Source: CAVZQN01 sp963837395 (GTDB lineage: Bacteria > Acidobacteriota > HRBIN11 > JAKEFK01). From it: a stretch of 64,000 bases of DNA. Below the pieces are notes generated by a model that worked only from the letters and a program-made list of their open reading frames with translations, was not told the origin of the DNA and did not search any database. The stretch's first letter is position 1, and each line of letters begins with the position of its first letter. The stretch is from the NCBI GenBank assembly GCA_963837395.1, contig CAWINI010000004.1:1798001-1862000 (forward strand), read 5' to 3'. The position numbers were made by a program, and so were the translations under genes. This document shows positions 42,833 to 50,613 of this stretch, in pieces.

Positions 42833-44173
42833 ATGGCAATGGCACAGGTGGCTGACAAACCGGATCTCGCACGACGACTTGGCCTATTCGATGCGACCAT
42901 GATTGCCATGGGGGGAACCATCGGATCTGGCATATTCATGAATCCGTATGTAGTCGCTCAGCACGTTCATACCGCTTTCCTGATTTTGCTGGTCTGGGTG
43001 CTGGGAGGATTGGTGGCATTAGCCGGAAGTTTTGTTTACGCTGAGCTAGCTGCACGCATGCCGGATGTTGGTGGACAATATGCTTACATTCGCGAAGCAA
43101 TTCATCCCTTGCCTGCATTCCTTTATGGATGGGCATTGTTGCTTGTAATTCAATCCGGCGGAATGGCTGCTGTCGCTCTAACCTTTTCGCGATACTTTAT
43201 TGAACTCACCCATTTTCCATTGATGGAGTGGATGGTTGCGATCATCATTCTTGCATTCTTAACCGTGATCAATTGTCTTGGAGTTCGCGCTGGAAGTACA
43301 TTTCAATCCATTTTGATGGTGTTAAAAATTGGAGCGATTCTGGCATTAATTTTCTGCGGATTTTTTTTCGCGCACCCTGCTCCAAAAGAAACTTCAACTC
43401 AAACAACGGTATCAGTAAGTTTATTTATTGCATTGGGAGCAGCGATGATTCCAGTTTTGTTTGCGTATGGAGGTTTTCAAACATCTACTTTCGTTGCCGG
43501 TGAGATGAAAAATCCAAGTAGAAATTTACCGCTCGGATTAATTATTGGAGTGGCCGGCGTCATTGTGTGTTATCTAGCTGTAAATTTTGTCTGCGTAAGA
43601 GTGTTGGGTCCGGCCGGTCTCGCTGCTACCAGAACACCGGCATCGGATGTAATGCGATCAGCATTAGGTCAATCAGGCGCAAACTTCCTGGCATTGGGAA
43701 TTACAATATCGACATTGGGTTTTCTCAGTCAATCCATGCTTACTGCTCCACGCGTTTATTTTTCAATGGCAAAGGATGGAACATTTTTTCAAAAAGTTGC
43801 GAGTGTCCATCCGCGAACTCGTGTCCCGATATTCGCAATCGCACTTCAAGGTGTTATGGCGATTGTAATTGCGTTGTCTGGCAAATACGAACAAATTCTT
43901 AATTATGTCGTTTCAACTGATTTTGTATTTTTCGGACTTACTGCATTATGTTTATTTATGTTGAAGCATAAAGAAAAACATTCCCGCTCATCAGCAGAAA
44001 TCTTTTTTCGGGTTCCAGGTCATCCGCTGACAACTTTATTTTTTATCGCGGCCTCCTGGATTGTTGTTTTGATTACATGGTTTAAGTATCCAAAAGATAG
44101 CCTGATTGGTTTAGGTTTGTTACTTGCCGGAATTCCAATTTATTATGTTTGGAAGAAATATGGGAAAGATTGA
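42833..44173 (+). CDS. APC superfamily amino-acid permease
   Basis: A 446-residue inner-membrane permease with about twelve helices. TM1 is ATMIAMGGTIGSGIFMNPYVV with the GSGIF break. ELAARMPDVGGQYAYIREAI and FAYGGFQTSTFVAGEMKNPSR (TM6 region) are conserved APC motifs. It is distinct from the APC permease at 18636. The stop overlaps the aminotransferase start by 14 bp, so import and transamination of the same amino acid is a reasonable inference. Confidence 0.93.
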   Translation: MAMAQVADKPDLARRLGLFDATMIAMGGTIGSGIFMNPYVVAQHVHTAFLILLVWVLGGLVALAGSFVYAELAARMPDVGGQYAYIREAIHPLPAFLYGWALLLVIQSGGMAAVALTFSRYFIELTHFPLMEWMVAIIILAFLTVINCLGVRAGSTFQSILMVLKIGAILALIFCGFFFAHPAPKETSTQTTVSVSLFIALGAAMIPVLFAYGGFQTSTFVAGEMKNPSRNLPLGLIIGVAGVIVCYLAVNFVCVRVLGPAGLAATRTPASDVMRSALGQSGANFLALGITISTLGFLSQSMLTAPRVYFSMAKDGTFFQKVASVHPRTRVPIFAIALQGVMAIVIALSGKYEQILNYVVSTDFVFFGLTALCLFMLKHKEKHSRSSAEIFFRVPGHPLTTLFFIAASWIVVLITWFKYPKDSLIGLGLLLAGIPIYYVWKKYGKD

Positions 44174-45254
44174 TCTCAATAAAGGCTCTGAATACATGCA
44201 GTGGGCCAAAACCCAGATGCAAGCCCGTTTTAATATTGGGAACAGCGGAGTCATGTTCTATCCGCTAAAAGATTTAGGAGCAACTTTTGAAGACCTGGAA
44301 ATTAATGGTCCAAGTCATTACGGATATGAGCCGCTTCAGAAAGAATTAGCGGAAAAATGTGCAGCGCCAATGGACTGTGTTGCCGCTGCAACTGGAACTT
44401 CAATGGCCAATCAACTTGCCATGTCAGCAATATTAAATCCCGGCGACGAAGTTTTGATTGAACAGCCAACATACGATCCACTGGTTGCTGTCGCGCGTTA
44501 CTTGAGAGCTGATATCAAACGTTTTCCAAGAACTTTTGAAAATTCATTCGGAATAGATCTGGATTTGTTGCGACAGCAGATCACATCCAGAACTCGCCTG
44601 ATTGTAATTAGTAGTCTTCATAATCCCAGCGGTGTACTGGTTCCTTCCCAGGTGCTGAAAGAAATTGGAACAATGGCTAAGCGCGCCGGAGCCAGGGTAC
44701 TTGTCGATGAAGTTTATCTTGAGTGTTTGTATCTTGAGTCAGGGACGCCTGCTTCTGCTTTTCATTTAGGAAATGAATTCGTCACCACAAACAGTTTAAC
44801 GAAAGCTTATGGGCTGAATGGATTACGTTGCGGTTGGATTCTTGCTGAACCGGAGTTAATACAAAAAATTTGGCATCTAAACGATTTATTTGGCGTAATT
44901 CCAGCGCATCCGGCGGAGATTCTGAGTGTAATCGCATTGCGAAATATTTCCAAAATTGCAGCTCGTGCAAATGATTTGCTTCAAACAAATCGGCCTATCC
45001 TGAATGAATTTTTTGATCAGCATAAAGACAAAATTGAAGTAATCAAACCTGGATATGGGACAATTGCCTTCCCACGATTGAAAAATGGAAACGCCGATGA
45101 TTTCTGCAAATTTCTGCTGGAAAAATATGAGACCTTAGTAGTGCCTGGCCGCTTCTTCGATATGCCAAATCATTTTAGAGTCGGAATCGGAAGTTCTACC
45201 GAAAATCTTCGTGCCGGGATTGAACGCCTCACCGAAGCTTTGAAACAATACTGA
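44160..45254 (+). CDS. PLP-dependent class I/II aminotransferase
   Basis: 364 residues of fold-type I. Substrate/PLP-binding segments are YGYEPLQKELAEKC, AATGTSMANQLAMSAI, LHNPSGVLVPSQVL (Asn) and VLVDEVYLECL (Asp). The Schiff-base Lys is in TTNSLTKAYGLNGLRCGWI, and the carboxylate-binding Arg is near the C terminus in HFRVGIGSS. It resembles the aspartate/aromatic or MalY/PatB-like branch. The ATG at 44160 lies within the last codons of the permease gene; longer upstream starts would overlap it further without homology. Confidence 0.9.
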   Translation: MGKIDLNKGSEYMQWAKTQMQARFNIGNSGVMFYPLKDLGATFEDLEINGPSHYGYEPLQKELAEKCAAPMDCVAAATGTSMANQLAMSAILNPGDEVLIEQPTYDPLVAVARYLRADIKRFPRTFENSFGIDLDLLRQQITSRTRLIVISSLHNPSGVLVPSQVLKEIGTMAKRAGARVLVDEVYLECLYLESGTPASAFHLGNEFVTTNSLTKAYGLNGLRCGWILAEPELIQKIWHLNDLFGVIPAHPAEILSVIALRNISKIAARANDLLQTNRPILNEFFDQHKDKIEVIKPGYGTIAFPRLKNGNADDFCKFLLEKYETLVVPGRFFDMPNHFRVGIGSSTENLRAGIERLTEALKQY

Positions 45255-45260
45255 ATCCTT

Positions 45261-45325
45261 TTACCGCAGAGCACGCAGAGAGGAATTTGAATTAAGTTCT
45301 GCGAGCTCTGCGTTCTCCGCGGTAA
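45261..45325. repeat. Intergenic hairpin repeat (ACCGCAGAG/CTCTGCGGT type)
   Basis: TTACCGCAGAGCACGCAGAG pairs with CTCTGCGTTCTCCGCGGTAA around an AT-rich loop, just past the aminotransferase stop and before the 49-residue ORF. Same family as 13233-13303. Confidence 0.8.
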
Positions 45326-45331
45326 GTAAAC

Positions 45332-45481
45332 ATGATTCGTAAATTGAAATCCGGAAAATATCGATTGTATTCACGAAAAAAAGATCCAAAGACAGGAAAA
45401 CGCCGTAATCTTGGAACTTTCGGTTCATTAGCTGCTGCGAAGAAACACGAACGCGCAGTTCAGTACTTTAAACACGGATAA
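45332..45481 (+). CDS. Small basic conserved protein (49 aa)
   Basis: A 49-residue ORF starting IRKLKSGKYRLYSRKKDP, then TGKRRNLGTFGSLAAAKKHE and ending VQYFKHG. The KSGKYRLYS-K-TGKRRNLGTF-A-KHE..VQYFK pattern is one I have seen in short conserved hypothetical proteins of many bacteria. The sequence resembles the N-terminal 'arm-type' DNA-binding strands of integrases, so nucleic-acid contact is possible but unproven. No clear Shine-Dalgarno, as the hairpin repeat ends 6 bp upstream. It is distinct from its neighbours in being about one-third Lys/Arg. Confidence 0.65.
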   Translation: MIRKLKSGKYRLYSRKKDPKTGKRRNLGTFGSLAAAKKHERAVQYFKHG

Positions 45482-45497
45482 CTTCCAGTTTTTGAAA

Positions 45498-45839
45498 TTA
45501 TTTCCGCGGCAAATGAAATTTATGCATCAGGCGGTGAAAAACTGGAGTGAAAAGAATTCCAGAAGCACCGATAATAATTAATCCGGCGTAAATTGCAAAA
45601 GCGGATGCAAACAATTTTCCCCAGGTTGGTCCCATGTCACCGATCGGTCCCATTCCACCAAGAAGCATTGCAGCATTCAACAAAGCATCGATCCAGAGTA
45701 GATGACTGAAATAATGAAATCCTAGAATACCAATGCCTAATGAACTGACAATCAGAATGAGTGCCCAGCCGCCATGCCGAAGCATCCGAAATACAAATTC
45801 CCGCGGGCTAATCAGCGGCTGTTTATAATGTTCGTACAT
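45498..45839 (-). CDS. Small membrane protein of unknown function
   Basis: 113 residues with three hydrophobic segments (GWALILIVSSLGIGILGFHY, IDALLNAAMLLGGMGPIGDM and FAIYAGLIIIGASGILFTPV) and a basic C-terminal HRLMHKFHLPRK. The Gly-rich GGMGPIGDMGPTWGK loop between helices could form a re-entrant turn. I recognise no characterised family. It starts 15 bp after the exported kinase-like gene stop, so both probably come from the sigma-54 promoter at 46765. Confidence 0.7.
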   Translation of the reverse strand: MYEHYKQPLISPREFVFRMLRHGGWALILIVSSLGIGILGFHYFSHLLWIDALLNAAMLLGGMGPIGDMGPTWGKLFASAFAIYAGLIIIGASGILFTPVFHRLMHKFHLPRK

Positions 45840-45854
45840 CTTAAAAGAAAAATC

Positions 45855-46694
45855 TCAATTCCACGAAAAATAAATCGCCGTTCCTTTTTCTGCCAACATA
45901 GTTTGATATTGTTTCACGATCATGTCACGGCGCTTCAAAAGAGTTGTCATCTCCGGCCCGGTTAGATAATGGCTGCAACAAGCCTTCAGTTTTAAGATAT
46001 CGATATTTTGAAGCGATTCCATGGTTGATTTCGAAAACAGTTGAAGATCTTTCGGTGCTTTCAAAATATCCAGACTCTTAAAAGATCGGGAGTGATCGAT
46101 CATATGAATTTTCCAATCTGATGTAATCAGGAGATTCCCTAAATTTCGATCGATGTTATAAATCAAATTATCGAAGAGCCGTAGCTGAAAAATCTGGCGA
46201 TTCCATTGATCTACATCCGGCGGTTCAAGATGTTTTTCTTTTCGTTCCTTTTCAGTCATCGCATCTTCAATCCACAACTGAATCGATCCTTTCTGGCCTT
46301 TGTAAATTCTTTCTACAGTTGGCGGAACCATATTGAGACCAAGCATCTTATCCAATTCATATGCGGCAATTTCATACATCCATGAGTCTTTAAAATCAAC
46401 TTCTGCATTTTTCTGCGTTCTGGTTATTCCATAGTAATGTTGGTCTATGGTTTTGAATACAGCTCTAAATTCAACGTTATCGCGTTGAAGATAAACTTTC
46501 ATTGGATGTGTGATTCCAGTTCCAAGATCTTTTACCTTTAGAATAGTGGCGGTTCGAAGTGCTTCCTCAGCCTGTTGATATGATGCAAACGGCGCGTACA
46601 GGTTTGCGGACTGAGCTCCCGGCTCTTGCGGCCAAGCTGTAGAAATTCCACAGAGGAGGAGCAAACCAATAATGAATCCGTGTAATGTTTTCAT
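45855..46694 (-). CDS. Exported atypical kinase-like protein (PI3/4-kinase or Fam20-like motifs)
   Basis: About 279 residues with a signal peptide (HGFIIGLLLLCGISTAWPQ). After a beta-rich start (VEFRAVFKTIDQ with a candidate nucleotide-binding Lys) come YEIAAYELDKMLGLNMVPPT and the core RLFDNLIYNIDRNLGNLLIT, then WKIHMIDHSRSF. The D/N-x-D-R-x-x-x-N motif followed by I-D-H/D is the catalytic and metal-binding pair of PI3/4-kinase-like, HipA-like and Fam20-like kinases. A kinase acting outside the cytoplasm is my inference from signal plus motif; activity is unproven. CAGGAGC lies before the ATG at 46694. A consensus sigma-54 promoter is about 70 bp upstream. Confidence 0.68.
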   Translation of the reverse strand: MKTLHGFIIGLLLLCGISTAWPQEPGAQSANLYAPFASYQQAEEALRTATILKVKDLGTGITHPMKVYLQRDNVEFRAVFKTIDQHYYGITRTQKNAEVDFKDSWMYEIAAYELDKMLGLNMVPPTVERIYKGQKGSIQLWIEDAMTEKERKEKHLEPPDVDQWNRQIFQLRLFDNLIYNIDRNLGNLLITSDWKIHMIDHSRSFKSLDILKAPKDLQLFSKSTMESLQNIDILKLKACCSHYLTGPEMTTLLKRRDMIVKQYQTMLAEKGTAIYFSWN

Positions 46695-46764
46695 ATGGAG
46701 CTCCTGGTTTCGAAGAACAATGGTTAACATTTTAGTCACTCACTTTTGAGTCAGTCAAATCTGA

Positions 46765-46780
46765 AGCAAACACCGTGCCA
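46765..46780 (-). promoter_or_regulatory. Sigma-54 promoter (-24/-12)
   Basis: On the minus strand the sequence is TGGCACGGTGTTTGCT, an exact match to TGGCACG-N4-TTGCW with correct GG-to-GC spacing. It points to the exported kinase-like gene (start 46694) and the small membrane protein behind it. Confidence 0.8.
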
Positions 46781-46827
46781 CATCTTTGCAAGCGATCGGA
46801 TGCTCTTTTCGTTAAAATTGATTGCTG

Positions 46828-47991
46828 ATGAGTCTATCTAAAAAGCTTCTACTAATAGTCTTTGTTGCTTGTTTTGCCCTCTTTTTGAATGCCGCTTCGA
46901 AACCGCGGATTGTGGCAATTGGCGACATTCATGGAGCGGATGCGGCTTTTGTTTCGATGCTTCAAAAGGCTCAGCTGATAAAAGCAAACCACGAATGGAT
47001 CGCCGATAACACCATCTTTATTCAGACCGGTGATGTTCTTGATCGAGGACCCGGCAGCAGAAAAGCGATGGATCTCCTACTAGATTTAGAGAAACAAGCT
47101 CCAACAAAAAACGGAAAAGTAATCGCACTGCTTGGTAATCATGAAGTGATGAACATAATCGGTGATTTACGTTATGTGTCTGCTGAGGAATATGACAGCT
47201 ATTCCGATTCAAACTCAGTAAAAACTCAGGATGCAGCGTTTACAGATTACGAAGATTTTTTAAGACAACGCGCCAAAAAATTTAATGTTCAGCCTCCGGC
47301 GTTTACAAAAGAAATGGAAGCAGATTGGAAACAAAAACATCCGTTGGGTTTTGTTGAACATCGTGAGGCATTCTCAAAGAAAGGAACGTACGGCCAGTGG
47401 CTGCGAAAGCACGATGCAATTGCAGTTGTCGATGGAAATGTCTTTCTTCATGGAGGGATCAGCCCTGAAGTAAAACAATTATCTTTTGACGAAATAAACC
47501 GCAAGGTTCACCAAGAGCTGAATGATTTTGATTCTTGTCGTGAGTATCTACAAGGGCAAAAGGCGGCACTTCCCTTTTTTACTTTGGATGAAATTGTAGG
47601 CGCCGCAAAGCAAGAATTGGAAATTCAAAAACAGAAACGGAGTCAAGGAATCGGTGAGAACAAAACTTTGGAAAGATGTACAACTCTGGAAAGCTGGCTC
47701 ATCATGCATCCGGATGGTCCATTGTGGTTTAGAGGATTTGCCAGCTGGGATGATTCCGAAGGAAGCAGAAATATTCAGGAACTAATCCAGAAGTACAAGA
47801 TTACGCGATTTATCACCGCTCATACTGTGATGCCTGACGGCCGGATTCGATCACGCTTCAACGGTCAGGTTTATTTGATCGACACTGGAATGCTTTCAGG
47901 AAGTTTCTTTCCTGGCGGACGGCCTTCAGCATTAGAGATTAGTGCCGCCAAAATCACCGCAATTTATCCGGATCGATCGGTCGAATTTTGA
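46828..47991 (+). CDS. Exported calcineurin-like metallophosphoesterase
   Basis: About 387 residues with an N-terminal signal (LSKKLLLIVFVACFALFLNA). The five metal motifs are clear: VAIGDIHGAD (D-x-H), FIQTGDVLDRGP (GDxxDRG), VIALLGNHEVMNI (GNHE), a His in VFLHGGIS, and GHxH-like TAHTVMPDGR. GDxxDRGP with GNHE is the PPP-type protein/bis-nucleotide phosphatase pattern (Shewanella-type periplasmic phosphatases). An exported protein phosphatase facing an exported kinase-like protein on the adjacent divergent unit is notable. Start ATG 46828 is chosen over a TTG two codons upstream; no strong Shine-Dalgarno is seen. Confidence 0.9.
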   Translation: MSLSKKLLLIVFVACFALFLNAASKPRIVAIGDIHGADAAFVSMLQKAQLIKANHEWIADNTIFIQTGDVLDRGPGSRKAMDLLLDLEKQAPTKNGKVIALLGNHEVMNIIGDLRYVSAEEYDSYSDSNSVKTQDAAFTDYEDFLRQRAKKFNVQPPAFTKEMEADWKQKHPLGFVEHREAFSKKGTYGQWLRKHDAIAVVDGNVFLHGGISPEVKQLSFDEINRKVHQELNDFDSCREYLQGQKAALPFFTLDEIVGAAKQELEIQKQKRSQGIGENKTLERCTTLESWLIMHPDGPLWFRGFASWDDSEGSRNIQELIQKYKITRFITAHTVMPDGRIRSRFNGQVYLIDTGMLSGSFFPGGRPSALEISAAKITAIYPDRSVEF

Positions 47992-47996
47992 TTTCA

Positions 47997-49700
47997 TTAT
48001 TCATGAACCAACTTTGCCGCTTGCTCCGGAGTTATATTCTTAAACTTCGGCATTGTTTCGGGATCATAGTTATTGAATGATCGATGAATCATAATGCCAT
48101 CACCACCTGCCAAACCATAAAATGGTGAACCTTCAATGATTCTGCCATTACGATCAAAAGGAATGATCGTGCCACGATCTGAAACAAAGGCCGTACCATA
48201 TTCATCTAAGTAAAAACTTTCAGCGGATACAATTTCAGCCGGAAAATTAATTTGCTTCTCTTGTAAATTTCCTGCTTCATCTACGGTCAGTAATGTGTAA
48301 TAAGAATTTCCGTTTGCAAAGACCCCCATTTCACCGGTCGTTGGATTTACACTAAGTGACAATTTTCCTGTTTCTCCAAGTACTTCGCGATTGATCGAAT
48401 ATTTATTTATCGGCTCCAATGCCGCATTAAAAACTAACATTTGTTGAGAATCTCGGGAGAGTCCCACCAAATGTTGATCCTTTTCATTGTAAGCAATTGC
48501 ATCAAGTGGCAATTCCAGATCTACAACTTTGTCCGTTTTCCCCTCACGATCTATGCGAGTAATTTTGTCCTTGCTTAAAACATAAAGATGTTCTCTTTTG
48601 CCTCCGTAGACTAAGTGTAGTGGATTTTCAACTGTTGCAAATTCTGTTGATGTTCCTAGTAGAGAATCAACCAACCAAATCGTATTGGACCCTTCCACAA
48701 TGAATGGATGTTGAATCCGGAGTGGGTTGATTGCAGCATCCAGGATCTTACGTCCAGGAAATGGAATAATATGCTTTATTTGTTCGCGATCGAATCCCGA
48801 AATTATTTTTGGATTCAAGATAATCAATTCATCGTTTAAATAAACCAAACCATATTTGGGAATCACTGCAATAAAACCCTGAACGTACGCAGAATCCATA
48901 TAATCAAGTTTGTCTTGAGTCCGAGTGGAGCAAACGAAACCATTATCGTAATAGCAATAACTTGCTTGAACACCTTCGAAGCCTGAAAAATTTTCCTTAA
49001 ATGGAGATTGTGTTGTACCCGGATTCAAAGAAAACTTTGATTGTGTATAAGGATCATTCACGCTCAGCTGATGCAGCATTCCGTACGCAGAAACCAGAGA
49101 GACCATGTGGCCACCCACCCACTGGAGGCTTTCTGTGAGTGGTATTTCTGAATACCAGGCTATGTTGATATTTACAAGTCCGCCGAACACACTGTAAATT
49201 CCAGCATCTTTGATGCGCGGAGCCCATGAACCATCAGCATATGCTTCAACAATAGAAAATTGACCCGGAGCAGCTGAATCAAGCCACGACTGAGTTGCCG
49301 GTCCGGCTACATCTAAAGTTCCATCATAAGGATCAGTGTTCATCGAAAGGCCCAAGGCAAGAAGATTGAAAGTCATGAAGTTGTATTCACTTGTGTATTG
49401 TGGTGGGCTGACTTCCCAGTTGCCAGGTCCTGGCATAATGGCGGGATATCCATGATTGGCGATGTAAGCCATCCAATTCATTGCCGCAGTTGGAACGCAA
49501 TACATCTGTCCATCGTTTGGAAGGCCAGCAATTCCTTCAGCTGAAGTTCTAACTTGATCAAGATCCGGAACATTGTCTCTGGAAAAGGAGTAGGTGTAAC
49601 AATCGTAGTAGTAAGAATCAGAATGTAGATTTTTTGAAAAAATGATGCTCACGGTTACGACCAGCAGCAACACAATATGATTGCGAAACATTCTCGACAT
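47997..49700 (-). CDS. Secreted protein: C39-like peptidase domain plus beta-propeller
   Basis: 567 residues. A signal peptide (IVLLLVVTVSIIFSKNLHS) is followed by a papain/C39-like region: catalytic-type Cys68 in DGQMYCVPTAAMNWMAYI, His198 in WVGGHMVSLVSAYG, and Asn/Asp in LSVNDPYT (residues 215-216). This is the Cys-His-Asp order of C39-like peptidases. Residues 280-567 hold repeated four-stranded units (NTIWLVDSLLGTSTEF, HLYVLSKDKITRIDREGKTD, HLVGLSRDSQQMLVF, GTAFVSDRGTIIPFDRNGRI), typical of an NHL/PQQ-like propeller. A similar secreted papain-fold plus propeller layout is not one I can name. Monocistronic, convergent with the phosphoesterase. Confidence 0.72.
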   Translation of the reverse strand: MSRMFRNHIVLLLVVTVSIIFSKNLHSDSYYYDCYTYSFSRDNVPDLDQVRTSAEGIAGLPNDGQMYCVPTAAMNWMAYIANHGYPAIMPGPGNWEVSPPQYTSEYNFMTFNLLALGLSMNTDPYDGTLDVAGPATQSWLDSAAPGQFSIVEAYADGSWAPRIKDAGIYSVFGGLVNINIAWYSEIPLTESLQWVGGHMVSLVSAYGMLHQLSVNDPYTQSKFSLNPGTTQSPFKENFSGFEGVQASYCYYDNGFVCSTRTQDKLDYMDSAYVQGFIAVIPKYGLVYLNDELIILNPKIISGFDREQIKHIIPFPGRKILDAAINPLRIQHPFIVEGSNTIWLVDSLLGTSTEFATVENPLHLVYGGKREHLYVLSKDKITRIDREGKTDKVVDLELPLDAIAYNEKDQHLVGLSRDSQQMLVFNAALEPINKYSINREVLGETGKLSLSVNPTTGEMGVFANGNSYYTLLTVDEAGNLQEKQINFPAEIVSAESFYLDEYGTAFVSDRGTIIPFDRNGRIIEGSPFYGLAGGDGIMIHRSFNNYDPETMPKFKNITPEQAAKLVHE

Positions 49701-49853
49701 TGCTCCTCCTGAGGCTCCAAAATGGAGTCACTAAGCTAATCGGCAAGCGGACCATGTAGTTGCCTACGTAATTAGGTAGTGTCGAGCAAGTCTCTGTGTC
49801 TTTGTGGTTGAAGTTCCCTATGTTACACTCGCCATAAGGGATAGCCTTACTAA

Positions 49854-50606
49854 ATGATCAATAGGCGGTTGACAATACTGCTGTCGCTGGGGTTATGCTT
49901 CCCATTCTTAATCTTCGCTGAAACTGCATCTCATTCGCTTGTTTTTGACACTACGTTATTCGTTGAAAATGATGTAGAAATCAAAACGCGCCTCACTGGA
50001 ATTATCGATCAAATTTTGGTAGATCGGGGCAAAACTGTCACCAAGGGAACTCCATTAGCTCAACTTGCAAATGAAGACTTAAAACTGGAAGTGGAAAAAG
50101 CAAAAGCGATAATGCTGGAATCTGAGGCAGCGTTTACAAGAGCGAAGTCGTTATATGATCAGAAACTTTTGTCTGCCGCAGAATATGACATACGGCGACT
50201 TGCATATGATCGAGCAAAAACAGAAGGCGAGATTGCACGGGTAAATTACGAAAAAAGTATCATCGTTGCCCCTTTTTCCGGAATGATCGTAGAAAGATTT
50301 GTGCGCTTAGGACAGCGTGTTGTTGAAGATGACAATGTACCATTGTTTCGCCTCACCGCCTTAGCCCCGCTGCTTGCCCGGATTTATGTTCAAGAAGAGC
50401 AGCTTGAAAAATTGAGCTCCGGCAAAAAAGCAGAATTTGTTCCAAACGCCTCCACATCCAAAAAATTTCCGGCCAGAATCAAATGGATCAGCTCAGTGAT
50501 TGATGCAGGTAGTGGAATGGCTCCTGTAATTTTAGAAATTTTAGGTTCGACAGAAGGGCAGCTTAAACCAGGAACATCCGGAAAGGTTACAATTCCAACC
50601 GAATGA
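49854..50606 (+). CDS. HlyD/RND-type periplasmic adaptor, short form
   Basis: A 250-residue periplasmic adaptor. After a signal peptide (ILLSLGLCFPFLIFAE) come the first half of the lipoyl/barrel-sandwich (RLTGIIDQILVDRGKTVTKG), a short coiled coil (EVEKAKAIMLESEAAFTRAK to about residue 130), the second lipoyl half (IVAPFSGMIVERFVRLGQRV) and a beta-barrel (LLARIYVQEEQLEKLSSGKK). No inner-membrane pump or outer-membrane channel gene follows. Instead, 7 bp downstream, comes a cytosolic FHA-SpoIIE phosphatase, so this adaptor probably serves the HlyD-fused proteins at 54883 and 57146, or senses for the signalling genes. First gene of a four-gene operon. Confidence 0.87.
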   Translation: MINRRLTILLSLGLCFPFLIFAETASHSLVFDTTLFVENDVEIKTRLTGIIDQILVDRGKTVTKGTPLAQLANEDLKLEVEKAKAIMLESEAAFTRAKSLYDQKLLSAAEYDIRRLAYDRAKTEGEIARVNYEKSIIVAPFSGMIVERFVRLGQRVVEDDNVPLFRLTALAPLLARIYVQEEQLEKLSSGKKAEFVPNASTSKKFPARIKWISSVIDAGSGMAPVILEILGSTEGQLKPGTSGKVTIPTE

Positions 50607-50613
50607 TGCATGT

